Assembly (NCBI GenBank): GCA_030549775.1
Contig: CM060177.1
Span: 90,458,736-90,522,735, forward strand
Direction of reading: 5' to 3'
From: Tamarix chinensis
Taxonomy: Eukaryota; Streptophyta; Magnoliopsida; Caryophyllales; Tamaricaceae
Length of the DNA: 64,000 bases
Made by a program: the position numbers and the translations under genes. This document shows positions 23,082-35,133 of the stretch, piece by piece (the stretch's first letter is position 1; every line of letters begins with the position of its first letter). The notes beneath the pieces are model-generated. The model saw only the letters and a list, made by a program, of their open reading frames with translations, had not been told where the DNA came from and did no database searches.

Positions 23082-25925
23082 TATAATACCCCCAAATTTC
23101 GGAACTTAAAAATTTCGTTTTAAAGAGTTAACAACGGAAGCCAAATACATAAAATATAGGGGTGTCACGTCGCATCCAACATAGAAGAGGCACTCCCTAT
23201 ACCCAGTCTATGTCGGGTGTAAGGTAAAAGTAACCTTATACCAAAAAATCAAGTGTAGGAAGCACTTGATTCCATCGCAATACATGATACAAAATAGAGA
23301 GAAGGAAATAAATACTAAAAACAAGGGACTGAGAGTCCAAAGAGATAGAGATATCTGGAATAACCATACCCTTTACCAATTCATTTAGCACTCACCCAAG
23401 GCAAGCACATCAAGCTAATAACCATCAATCACCTACAAAACAGAGAGGGTCTACTCATTGGATTGAGAAGCACCCATAAAACGGATGATCAACACACTAC
23501 GTACTAAGTAAGGTAACGATACAGTCAAGTAGAGTTATACACAACATAAGAATTCTCATAAGCAATTCATACACGTGCAAATCAAATAAAGCTAGATAAC
23601 TACCAATTCCAAGGCTTTCATTAGGTATACCTTATTTCAATTATTTTATTTACGTTGAGTTCAAGGACCTCACTATTTTTAAATCAGTGGAACGGTCTGA
23701 AACACCTCTCGGGGACAACACACTTGAGCTACTATTATTATCCGGTGGAACGGAGCCAACACCTCTCAGAGTAAAATACTCCTGAGACACTATTTATTAA
23801 ACCTATAGAACAGTATGAAGCACCTCTCGGGGACAACACAACTGAGCCACTATTATTATCCGGTGGAATGGACCCAACACCTCGATCCTAACTCACATAG
23901 TCTTTCACTTTAAATGACTAGTATCTTTCCATTTATGCTTTAACTCTTTATTGTATTTTCATTCACATTGAGTATGGGGCCCTACTATTCTTAATCTGGT
24001 GGAACGGATTGAAGCACCTCTCAAGGACAACACACCCGAGCCAATATTTTTATCCAGTAGAACGGAGTCATATAAACACCTTGGTCCGACCCAAGTGATC
24101 TTTTACTTTACATGATTAATATTTTATTCAGAGTTCATTATATATTATCATGTCAAACTCAAGACATACAATTAAACACATAAGTATAACCATGTAATTA
24201 TCCTTAATGACCATAATACCCTCAGGGTAGGCAAGACAATCGTATTCTCTAAGCCTTATAAAACCTAAAGCATATACATCCCAATCATTATCTAAAATAT
24301 ATATCCTTAGTTTTTATAAATATCTTGTAACCAATATTATACCCAAACATGTACTTACATTACTCTCAAGACTATCATTCCATAGTATTTCTATAATTAA
24401 ATTATTCAATATAACATACTTAACACAAAAGCATATACAAATATACAAGTATCACATAAATCCCTAGCTACGACATGTATCCTTACCGACAAGGACACCA
24501 GACTCTATGCACGTAAATCCTATACCTCCTCCGAGATCACCAGAAGATCACCTATGAAAATAAGATAAAATATCATTAGGATCAGAGGTTAAATTTTAAG
24601 AAGGAGATTATGGTAGAGAAGGGTAAAAGTGGAATTTACCAGAGTCAAATGGAAATTTGAATTGTATGTAATTGTAGAAGAATGTGTGGTGGAGCTATGG
24701 TTAAATTTTGATTGTGTTTGGATATGATTTGGGATGAAAATAGGGTTGCATGGCTAAAATAGAAAGTTGTACAGCCAAACAGTGCAAAAGTTGTACGGGC
24801 GTGTAGTAACAGTGCACAACAGGTCGAAGGAAGAAAAGATGCATGGCCAGGCGGTGTAGGAATTGCACGGCTGTGAAGCACTAGGCCGAGAGGAAATAAA
24901 ATGCATGGTCAGATGGTGCAAGAGTTGCACGACTGTACAGTAGGGTATCTGAGCATTAACTTTACAACGACCTAGGGGAAGGAGAAGGGAAAAGAGGCGA
25001 CAGCAGGCGATGGCGAGGGGAAGGTTGGGGTAACCTTGGTGGTCATTCTACTGGCCAAAGGGCGGCTAGTAGTGTCTTGGGTGGTGCTTGGTGGTGGATA
25101 GGGTGTTTTGAATGCCAAAATAAGGAAGAAGGAGGAAGAAGAAAGAGAAAGGAGAAGGAAGAAGAGAAGAAGGTTGGGGAGCTTATGGAGGATAATAAAA
25201 TGGAGGGTTGGAGGGGTATTTATACTAGTAAGGTGGTGTGCCTTGGAGGAGAAAAATGGCAGGGTGACGATGACGATGATGATGAATTTGCTGAGAATAA
25301 GAAGAAATAAGAAAGAAAAGGATAGAGGGGATGGTGATGGTTGAGAGGGATGGGAGTCAGGCAGAGGCATGAAGGAGTGACGATGAAGAAGAAAATGTGC
25401 ACGGGAGGAGAAGGTAGGGAGAAGAAGAAAGATGAAGGAAGAAGAAGGGTGGCAGGGCTGCAAAAACATAGCAGCGGTAGAGAGAGTAGAAGAAGAAGAA
25501 GAATGGCACGAGGGAGTGGCAGGGCTGGCAGGGTGATGGTGAAAGGAAGCATGTGGGAAGCAAGTAGAGGGAGGTATAAGGGAAAAAAACTCCTCATACC
25601 ATAAAATTGGCACAGGAGAAGAAGGAAAAAGAAAAGAAAAGAAAATGGAAGAAAGGAAGAAAAGAATAGGGAAAGAGAGAGATTAGGGAATTAGGATTAG
25701 ATTAGGAATTTTGGGACTAGCCATATAATTTGGATTAGTGGAAAATTTTAACAGGTTTCTATTTCGATTTACGAATTTTGATTTATCCAAATTAAGGATT
25801 TGGTTTCGGTTAAAGTTTCAAGATTAACAAATTTAGTTAATGCTAACAATAAGATTTCTTGAGATTAAAGTCAAATTAGGGCTAATGAAGAGGGATTAGG
25901 TTAAGCAAATTTTTTTGGTATTACA
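23082..25925 (+). mobile_element. element N: family copy nested in A, opposite orientation
   Basis: Starts TATAATACCCCCAAATTTCG (the expected TG mutated to TA) and ends TTTGGTATTACA. The flanks GTAAC (23077-23081) and GTAGC (25926-25930) are a 5-bp duplication with one change. It has the family features in order: aaaaatttcgtt and cggaagc near the start, the 65-bp block at 23451-23517, box array 23690-24070, ctttcactttaaa boxes, and a GA-rich tract 24970-25680. Its 3' half reads as the inverted copy of the left part of A. The Ser/Pro/Leu- and Lys/Glu-rich ORFs over the GA tract are composition artefacts. Confidence 0.82.
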
Positions 25926-26955
25926 GTAGCATATGTTGATATTGACATTTTGTGATGATATGAATGTTATGTTGAAAGAAAGTAAGAAGTAGTGAGAGTT
26001 ATCATTATGTTATGATTCGAAATGATAATGTCATATTTGTGAAAATGTATATTATGGTATGAAATATGGATTGAATGATGATAATATCATATTTATGAAA
26101 ATATATCTTATGGTATGAAATATGATGATAATATCATATTGTGAAAATATATCTTATGGTATGAAATATGGGTTGAATGAATTGTGATAATTGGACTTAA
26201 GGATTCTCATGAGGTATGATGATAAATGGGGGACTTGAAAAAATAATATGTATGGAATGTATAAGATTTTATAAAATAAAGGTTTTATTTGTGCTTAAAG
26301 GATATCTTGGACATTATGGGATAATAAAGAAATTTTGGTAATTTATTTGTTAGGAGGTTTAAAATAGGATAATAATAGCATGAGTAATTCATGGGAGGAT
26401 TATTGTTTTTAGGAGTCCTTAAATGTTTTAATATAAAAATTGGGGCAAGCTATCTTGTAATGATAATAGCAATGTTCCATGTTTAAGATTTAGAGGTGAT
26501 TTATTGGAATTGGTAATAAGGAAAATTTCATGGGAAGGTTTATGACAATTCTATGGAATTTGGGTCTTGGATATTTCTGTGATTAACATATCGGGATGAG
26601 ATTATTAAAGTAAACTTATGGGAATTAGGTTGTGCACTTAGGGTATAATACTAATGACAGGATTTTGGAGATGATATAATATAAGTTGTGTAGAATAATC
26701 AACATGGGAGAATGAATACTAAAGGGAGTGTAATTAGGGTTTGAAAGGACTTGGACCTATGCTATGTGTATATCTATTTTGACGGTGTCCTATGCTTGAG
26801 AATCAATATTGAATAAGATACTAATCACCTAAAGTGAAATAGCACATGAATAGTGTAACGCCCCCAAAATTTACTACTGAAAAATTTCGTTAATTAAAGG
26901 AAATTAGCGGAAGCAAATTAAGTAAAACGTAAACTTTGGGAGTATTACCGCCATA

Positions 26956-26997
26956 CTTAGTACCAGACCGGTTCACTCATACCGTTCCAGTACCAAG
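26956..26997 (+). repeat. 5' hairpin of element B
   Basis: The arms CTTAGTACCAGACCG and CGTTCCAGTACCAAG pair imperfectly (11 of 15) around a 12-nt loop, about 100 bp from the element start. The corresponding place in C has a nearly perfect stem. Confidence 0.6.
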
Positions 26998-27559
26998 TGC
27001 TAAGGCTAAGAAAAATGAAATACAATTTGAAAGACATTCAACATGCATAAATCAGAGTAAATTACAAGAAATTCAACATACTTAAATCAGAGTAGCGCAT
27101 CAAATCATTTACAGGAATAAAATCCACCAATGGTGGTTAAAGTAACAACATAACATCGAAAACCAGGAAATTAAATGAAGAAGGAGGAAAACCCTAACGA
27201 TACCGGATAACTCCTTACTCTCTTTCCCGTAGGTCACTTGAGTAGCACCTGAAAATACTTGCAAGGGCACTGCCCATTGAATAGGCAGGGGCCCCATAAA
27301 GGGAATCCCTTCAGTACTACGGTACTGAGTAACCCTTTAATACCACACTTAAAGACAGGCCCGTATACGGCACATAATGCAAGCTACACACATAAATAAT
27401 GAGAGGTGCATACATAACAATAACATGCATAATAACTTATAAGTCACGATCGATACTTTGGGCCTTAAGCCATGTCATATTGTAAGATCAATACATTCGG
27501 GCCTTAAGCCATTATTCCGTCATCATTCAATCAGTATCATATTTTATATCCATGTGAGT

Positions 27560-28020
27560 GCAAGAACCCCACTATTATAGCCGGTGGACTGGAAGTAAAC
27601 ACACAGGGCATAATGCACCTGACCACTATTATTGCCGGTGGACCGGAAGGTAAACACACAGGGCAGAACGCACCTGACCACTATTATTTGCCGGTGGACC
27701 GGTCTGGCCCCGACTCACATGGTGTTCCACTATAAGTGATTAGTATTTTTCCATAATCTTATTCACATACCTAACTGATTTTATTGAGCTCGGGACCCCC
27801 ACTATTATTGCCGGTGGACCGGAATACATATAAACTCATCATCCAGGGCACAACGCTCCTGGCCACTATTATAATCGGTGGACCGGGATATATAAAGAAT
27901 CATCATCCAGGGCACAACGCTCCTGGCCACTATTATAACCGGTGGACCGGGATATATAAGAATCATCATCCAGGGCACAACCCTCCTGGCCACTATTATA
28001 ACCGGTGGACCGGTACTCAA
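27560..28020 (+). repeat. array of CCGGTGGACCGG boxes in element B (63-bp core period)
   Basis: Seven boxes of the form CACTATTATNRCCGGTGG followed by ACYGG, at about 27570, 27625, 27681, 27800, 27863, 27928 and 27991. The last three lie in a regular 63-bp tandem repeat also containing atccagggcacaac and ctcctgg. The core CCGGT-GG-ACCGG is a 5+5 palindrome. Since 63 is a multiple of three, repetitive ORFs (YKNHHPGHN units) arise on both strands; these are not genes. Confidence 0.88.
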
Positions 28021-28719
28021 TATCATAATCATCTGGGCCCGGCTCATTAATATTCCATTTTCAATAATAGTATCTTTCCTTTCTTTAATCAGCACATCAA
28101 CCATATTTATTTGCCTTGAATGGGAGATCGATAACCCGGGACACAAAGGTACACCGGTCGTACCGGTGCATATTAGCTACTCAGTACCCTTCAACCACGA
28201 ACCCAAGGACGCAAAGGTACCCTGGTCGTACTAGTGCATAAAGCTAACTCAGTACCCTACCGACAAGGACACCTAATCCATAAGTATGCATACCCCCTAA
28301 CTAGGTCCGTAGAGCTAGAAAGGGTAAGATATAGGGCCTGGCTAGGGCACAAAGGCACACCAGCAAATACCAGAATAATCGTGGACTAAACCACGTCCTT
28401 AGGGTAGCGACCCCTAAGGAGTCACCATTCCCGATCTCGAGGTCTTTCACTTTAAGTAATAGTGTCTTAATTAAGGTGATCACGAAAAGCACGATAATCC
28501 GATACTTATTCACTTTCAATTGTTATGATATCATTAATCGTTTCTTATTCAGATGATTATCCGAGATATCACAGAGAAACCATTAAGGCCATACTAATTA
28601 TCAAATACTCTTACTTGGCTAATCAGCATTATTTGAATCCTATTATAATGTTCCACAATCTCAAAGACATGTTAGGTGCAAATTATTCATTTGCTCTTTA
28701 CTTATATAATTGTTAAGTA

Positions 28720-30130
28720 TCCATTCCTTACTCGCCAAATTACCATATTACCCTTTAGGTTACATAATTACCAAATTACCCCTTGTCCAATTTAGATTAC
28801 CGAATTATCCCCTACACTTTTTAGATCACCATTCACCCCTCATAATTTCCACACTTATCATATTTCCCATTTAGTTGGTTAGATTACCAAATCACCCTTC
28901 TCCCTTGCTATAATTACAAAATTGCCATCGAGTTGGATACATTACTAAATTACCCTCCTTCCTTATCATGATTACTATTTTGCCCCTTTAGTTGGTTAAA
29001 TAATTATCACTTTATCCTTTAATCGGCTAAATTACCAAATTGCCCCTTTAGTTGGATAAATTACCAAATTACCCTTCTCCTTTATCATAATTACCATTTT
29101 ACCCCTCTCAATCATTTTAATTGTCATTTTACCCTTATTAATTATCATAAATCCCAAATTACCCTTCTTCATAATTTCCAATATTAATTTACCCTTCTTC
29201 ATAATCATAATTATCCATTTTACCCTTCTCCATATTTATAATTACTATATTACCCTTCTCCATTATTAAAATTACCATAATGCCCTTTAATTGGTTAATT
29301 TACCAAACTACCATTCTATAGTATCATACTTATCCAATTGCCCTTCTACAATCATAATTTAATTACTAAATTATCTTTTGTCGTTATCCTAATTGCCAAG
29401 TTACCCCTTACTCCCAAGTTTACCCTAATATCCTTTTATTTACAAAATTACTCTTCTACCCCTTACTTTCAAATTACCATAATATCCTTTTATTTATAAA
29501 ATTTACCACCATACCCCTTTTACTTGTAAAGTTATCATAACACTCCTTTTTCTTTACACATTACTATTTTACCCTTTTTCATCCAAAGTTACCATTTTTA
29601 TCTTTCCTTCCAAAATTACCATTTTGCCCTTCCTTTTCAAAATTACCATATTACCCCTTACTTATAAATTACCATTTCGCCATTCACTTATACCATTACC
29701 ATATTACCACTTATGAAATTACTATTTTGCCCCCTTTACTTTCAACATTGCCATATTGCCCTTTTACTTGAAAAATTACCATAATGCCCTCCTTCATCCA
29801 AAATTACTATTTTACCCCTACTTCCAAAATTACCATTCTTACCACTTACTTATAAAATTACTATATTGCCCTTTGACTCCAAAATTACCGCTTTACCCTT
29901 TTCTCCAAAAATTACCATAATACCCCTTTACTTATAAAATTATCATTTGGCCATTTAATCATAAAATTTCCATATTATTCTTTTATCTCAAAAATTACCA
30001 TAATACCCTTCTTTCTCACAAATTACAATTTTATCCTTTACTTATAAATTATCATTTAACTCCTTTATTTTTAAATTACCAAAATACCCTTTTACTTATA
30101 AAATTACCGAAATACCCTTTTTATTTATAA
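28720..30130 (+). repeat. ATTACC/TACCC degenerate repeat tract in element B
   Basis: About 1.4 kb in which aaattacc, ataatacccttt, ttgccctttta and similar strings follow each other every 12-30 bp without a fixed period. C on the plus strand is almost confined to CC/CCC clusters and G is very rare. No ORF. Confidence 0.75.
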
Positions 30131-30769
30131 AATTTCCATTCAACCCCTCTATTCACCATTTTTATGAATTTACTAACACTACATAAAATAATGATATTAG
30201 TACTTCATTCTTATCATCTAAGTCCACCAACATGTCATTATTCAACATAATACTCATTAGCAACTACCTACATTAGGTCACATACTTCATAAGCAAAATT
30301 ACTAAAATACCCTTAAACAATAATATTACTCATACATTAGCAACATAATACATCATAAACAAGCATTTAACATTTCCATCAATAATCAAACTCCTTCCTT
30401 AATTAACATACCTACATATGGCACAAAAGTTATCATGATTTTCCTTTTTATCAAACAATATAAGAAACCATATACATATCATGCTAAGCACACCAAACAT
30501 GCATAAAATCATACTAAACCCCTAATGTGCTAACATACGTTTTTCCATATATTTAAGGGAGGATTAACGGTTACCTTAATCCGCAAAATATCAAATCTTA
30601 CCAAGCATAATTAGCAACTCAACACCTAAAAATAATATCCATCATATTTATGTTAGAAATAAGAAACCAAGCATAAAACTTTGTAAAAATTTAATTAATA
30701 GAACACTTAATATAAAATACCATTATACCTTAAAAATTAGCCAAGTAATTTTCAAAATAAGGGGGAGCT

Positions 30770-31990
30770 CACGCTGCATGAGCAGCGTGAGTTTCATGCA
30801 GAAAAGAGAGGGGAAAAGGCTCGAAGAGGGGTGAAGGAAGCAAGATTTATTATTTTCGGGTTAGGGTCTTTAGGCTAGAAAAGAAGGTGGTAAGGGGAGG
30901 TTCTAAGGCAGGGGAATGGTGCAGAAGTGAAGAGGGGGTGTAGGTGGAGGCTAAGGGTGGTTTCACGGCGGCATGGGGCGGCGGAGACGGCGACGGCGAG
31001 GCGGCGAAGTTGGCTGCCAAGATGGGTCGAGGGAAAGGGGTTGTGAAGGAAGGAAAATGAGAGGGAAAAATGGAGGGGTGCAAGGGTTGTTTTTGGCCCA
31101 CTAAGGCATGGCGGTGGTAGAGGGAGTTGCAGGGTGTCGAACGGTGGGTTGGGTGGCGGCAGAGGTGGCCGGACGGCGGCGGAAATGGCGGTTGCAGGTG
31201 GCTCGGTGGTAAGGTGGAAAACTGGGGAGAAAAAGAAAAGGGGTGGAGAAGGGAGGAAGTGTAGGGCTCAAGGGGCGGCGTGGTGGTGCAGGGTGGTAGT
31301 AGGTGGTGGCAGGAGGCGGCGCAGGGGTTGGGCTTGGTGGTTCGAGCGGCGGCGGGCGGCGGTGATCAAAGACCGGGGGAGAAAATGGGGAAGGAGGAAT
31401 GAGAGAGGAGGGAGCTCGGGAAAGGGAGTAGGGCTCGAAAAAAATAGGGAAATGAAGGCTTGGGAGATGAAGAAAAAGAAGAGGGAGAAGAGAGGGGGCA
31501 GGGCTGGCCGGCGATCGGTGCTGCAGGTTGCAGGGTTGGTCGGGTGGCAGGGGAAAGGAGGGGAAGAAGAAGGAAAGGGGGAGAGCATGCGGGGCTATGG
31601 TCCAGGGCCGGTTTGGCTCGAAAAGGGAAGGAAAATGACGGGGGAAGAGAGAGAGGGAGAGGGAGCAGGTGGTGGCAGCTGCAGAGCGGTGGTTGCAGGC
31701 GTGCTCGACCATGGCAGAGGGGCGCTGGTCGGGCGTGGGAGAAGAAGAGGGGAGAAGGAGAAGGCTGGCGGGCGGACCAGCGCAGGAAAGAAATAAGGCA
31801 AGCCGGCCGGTCCAGGGGAAAAAGAAAGGAGGGCGAGCTGGTGTGCCGTGCGAGGAGAAGGGGTTGGGGAACGGGCCTGGCCCAAACGCGGAGGGGAGGG
31901 CTGGCCTGGCCGGGCGTCCCAAGGGAGGGGGAAAAGGAAAAAAAAAAGAGGAGAAGAAAAGGAAAAGGGGGAAAAAGGGAATGGAAAATG
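30770..31990. repeat. GC-rich, purine-skewed tract near the 3' end of element B
   Basis: The plus strand is G/A-rich (ggcggcg, ggagaag, gggaaaagg) in sharp contrast to the AT-rich surroundings. Because stops are rare in this composition, overlapping long ORFs open on both strands (for example 31101-31922 minus and 31134-31796 plus). They are Pro/Ser- or Arg/Gly/Glu-rich with no domain, so I treat them as spurious. Confidence 0.75.
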
Positions 31991-32339
31991 GGGAAAATAA
32001 AATAAATTAATTTATAAAATCATAAAATGTAATATTCTTGATAGATTATTTAGTTTAATAATTTAATTCATTATAATCTAAAATATAAATTTAAAAAGGA
32101 TAAAGTGGGTAAAATATTAGTTTGGCAAATTATTTAAATAAAACAATATGATAAATAGCAAAATATTTATTTTTAATTTGTTAAATACTCTAAAATCCAT
32201 AAAATAATTAAAATAAATAATTTTACAAGCTAATTTTATTTCAAATGAAGTTATTTATTAAAATATAGGTTTTCGAAATTTTTGGGGGATTACAAATAGG
32301 GCCATGGTGATTTATTTTTCTATATCTATATATATGTAC

Positions 32340-32760
32340 CCCATTCCACCGGGGAGAATAGTGGCTTGAGAGCGTTCTACCCCGAGAGGATGTTTTTAAT
32401 CTCCATTCTATTGGAAAGAATAGTGGCTCGAGTATGTTGTCCCCAAGAGTTTCAGACCGTTACACCAATTTAAGAATAGTGGAGTCTCTACTCATCGTGG
32501 AATGAAAACATATCATCATAACCTATGGAAAATATACTAATGATTTATAGTGGAAGAATACGTGAGTCAAGACCAAGGTGATCGATTTTCTATATGTATA
32601 TGTATTTCCGTTCCACTGGGTAGAATAGTGGCTCGGGAGTGTTTTGTTTCGAGAAGATGTTTTAATCTCCATTCCACTGGAAAGAATAATGGCTCGGATG
32701 TGTTGTCCCCGAGAGTTTCAGATCGTTCCACCGGTTTAAGAATAGTGGGGGTTCCTATAC
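32340..32760 (-). repeat. box array of element A
   Basis: The reverse complement of the N-type boxes: cattccaccgg...gaatagtggct at about 32340, cattctattggaaagaatagtggctc at about 32403, then further copies near 32470, 32608, 32680 and 32725. Between them are gttgtccccgagag-type spacers as in N (ctctcggggacaac). Confidence 0.8.
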
Positions 32761-32975
32761 TCAACGTATATAAAAGAATGAAAATGAACTATACTTAATA
32801 AAAGGATCTGGATCGTAATATGCCTTATGAGATGTTTCATTTACTTGGTTATTTTTCCTTATTATCTAATGTGGAAGCATGTGCTATTTGAATTCCTATT
32901 TTAATAATATTGCTCCCTTACTCAGTACATAGCATATTGACCACCAGTTTTATGGGTGTTGTTCATTCCTACGAG

Positions 32976-33436
32976 TAGGGATGGCAATGGGGCGGATCGG
33001 GGACGAGGACCCCATCCCCATCCTCGAACCCGATAAGGAAAATAATCCCCGAACCCGACCCGATCCCCGATATTTTTTTATTGGGGATTCCCCGTCCCGA
33101 TCCCCGCGGGGATCAAATCCCCATACCCGACCCGATCTATTTTCCATTTCCGATTTATTCCCCATTCTTAAAACCCGACCCGATCCCCGAAACCCGATAT
33201 TATACCCAATCCCCGATCCTCAAACTATTTTTTATATTATATTTTTAATTTATATTCTATAAATATATATATATATATTATTTATATATAATTATATAAA
33301 AATATATATAAAAAAAATTTCGGGGTCGGTTCGGGGACCCGCCCCGTCCCCGAAAAAATCCCCGTTAAGAATCCCCAAACCCAAATGGGTAATCCCCGAC
33401 GGGGCCCCAAACCAGCAGGGAAAATTGCCATCCTTA
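32976..33436. mobile_element. hAT-type MITE, 461 bp
   Basis: The ends TAGGGATGGCAAT and ATTGCCATCCTTA are inverted repeats (12 of 13). The flanks CCTACGAG (32968-32975) and CCCACGAG (33437-33444) form an 8-bp target duplication with one change. An 8-bp TSD is the hAT hallmark. The left part is made of gaacccgacccgatccccga-like repeats and the centre is AT-rich. It has no transposase. It sits inside element A, so it is younger than A. Confidence 0.85.
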
Positions 33437-33868
33437 CCCACGAGTAGAGGGTCCTGGATCTTATGTGCAGGTTTCAAAAGATCAGTTAGATGATTTTACA
33501 ACCTAAGACGTCTTATGTGGGGATGAGTGACTCCATCTATGTTGGGTTCAGGTGAAGAGTATATGTTATTTGAATTATGTATTTAACTGGATACCCCTTT
33601 TGAACTCTTGATCCATGATATCCTTCTTTTAATATTTTGTATTGTTAAACTCGGAGTTAGACTCCAAACTTAGAATTGTACTATAAATGTGCTTTTATTT
33701 TCTAATTTACTTGTATTACCTTAAATGTTTTAGTATTGTGATTGATGTAAGGATGATTATATAAGCCAGAATTATGTTGATTACGACGGTAACTCCCACT
33801 ATTTTACTTAGTTACTTTCGCTGCAAAACAAAATTTTTCAGTAGTAAAAATTAGAGTGTTACACCTAC

Positions 33869-34807
33869 CCTCCATGGCTGATTATATTATAATCCTCAAT
33901 GCCTAGATACATTACAACCCAAGAATCTAGTTAAGAAAATCAAATTCAGCTCCTACAAGCCCGATCTAATTTAAAAAATGACAACAATAAAAACATCACA
34001 TGGCCAAAACCTAAGTTAGTTGATTATGGAGAGTTACAAGGTGTACAAGACATTCAATCAACTTTAGATTACAACTAACTAAAATTAGGAAAATTGAACA
34101 AGATAATAATGGATAAAACACCCATTAACCAACCGATTCAAGAGTGACCCAATTTCACTCAAAAATAATTACATGCATGCTGCCAACTCTTTCTACTCAA
34201 GTCAATCGGCTAAGCTTGCAAAATATGTTGATCGTTCCTCCTCTTTTAGTGACACAAGGATGAATAAAATCATTATTGTATGGTTGATCTTACATGACTT
34301 GATTTTCAAATATCTTTGGCTGATTCTTGCATGGGTTGGATCAAATCAGGTTGGTTGATTTTGCATGGGTTGGGTCGCACTTTTTTGGCTAGGGACGACC
34401 CATGTTGGCTGACTTAAGCCATGAGAACATGTGTTGGTTTGGTCAGCTCAGGCATAACTTGCTTCATTGTTTAAGTTAGGAGTATTCTGTCATTTCCAAT
34501 TTTAGATAAATTAATTAGCACAGCTCTATTATCTGTGGAGGATGTTCTTGCATCACATTCACTCACTTAAGTTTCTTACTACTAATTACCTACAAAAATC
34601 AATTGAGACATACTCAATTTTAGATCTGAAAATAGGTTTCAAATTTGGTTGTGAAATTAAATCTTTGATTTTATTCATTTTTTGTTTGATATGTGTTTGT
34701 CATTAAAGACACATTGCCATCACCCCTCGTCTTCATCACGTTTTCTTCCTTTTATCTCAATTGATTGTGGAAGGCTATAAATCCAAAGCATGAGCAGTGG
34801 AGTGAGA
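33869..34807. other. intergenic DNA between elements A and D
   Basis: No ORF above 61 codons, and no repeat structure beyond a few gggttggatcaaatcaggttgg-type duplications around 34320-34430. I see no gene here. Confidence 0.6.
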
Positions 34808-35133
34808 TAAATTGTAACACCCTCAAAATCCATTCTTAAAATTTTTTGTTTAAATGAATAATGTGGAAGCTAAGATAGGAAGCAGGGAATGTTATTGACA
34901 TACCTGACATAAGATAAACATCCACAATCTATCTCATGCTAGATGCAAGGATAAACCCTCTCCAACTAAAATTCAAATAATATCTATACTGTAAGGATAA
35001 ACTCCCACAAGGAGATATTCAATGGTAGATGGCAAGTGAACAATTTCTGTAACACCCCAAGATTCACTATTTTTTTTTTAAAAAGGAAGCACTTAAATTA
35101 AAACCCGTGAATTCTAGGAATGTTACCGCCACA

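Larger units (their letters stand above)
26854..32294 (+). mobile_element. element B: 5.4-kb family copy nested in A
   Basis: Starts TGTAACGCCCCCAAAATTTA and ends TTTTTGGGGGATTACA. The perfect target duplication AATAG lies at 26849-26853 and 32295-32299. The ends form an imperfect 18-bp inverted repeat. Interior order: 5' hairpin 26956-26997, diverged 65-bp block 27266-27333, box array 27560-28020, an ATTACC-rich tract 28720-30130, a GC- and purine-rich tract 30770-31990, and an AT-rich tail. No reverse transcriptase, integrase or gag trace is visible. It is the best-bounded copy. Confidence 0.88.
21488..33863 (-). mobile_element. element A: long TGTAAYACCCC-family element split by nested insertions
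   Basis: On the plus strand it starts TGCAATACCCCAAAAATTTG and ends AGAGTGTTACA, and is flanked by a perfect 5-bp duplication CCTAC (21483-21487 and 33864-33868). Orientation is minus: the reverse complement of its right end (TGTAACACTCTAATTTTTAC...) matches the 5' end of copy B, including ACTACTGAAAAATTT. Its own sequence comprises 21488-23081, 25931-26853 and 32300-33863, less a MITE, about 3.6 kb. The rest is nested copies N and B and a hAT MITE. CT-rich DNA at 21720-22480 is the complement of the family's GA tract. No coding sequence and no internal LTR pair is seen. TG/CA ends and a 5-bp TSD fit a solo LTR or non-autonomous LTR element. Confidence 0.8.

Noticed and set aside
24972..25613. 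213-codon Ser/Pro/Leu-rich ORF
   Set aside because: Compositional ORF in the GA-rich tract of element N, with ORFs open in several frames of both strands.
27560..28020. Regular repeat array that might suggest a CRISPR
   Set aside because: Contiguous 63-bp tandem units without unique spacers, in a plant element, with no cas genes.
31101..31922. 273-codon ORF on the minus strand and a 220-codon ORF on the plus strand
   Set aside because: Both lie in the purine-skewed GC-rich tract of element B. They overlap on opposite strands, consist of Pro/Ser/Leu or Arg/Gly/Glu runs, and show no domain.
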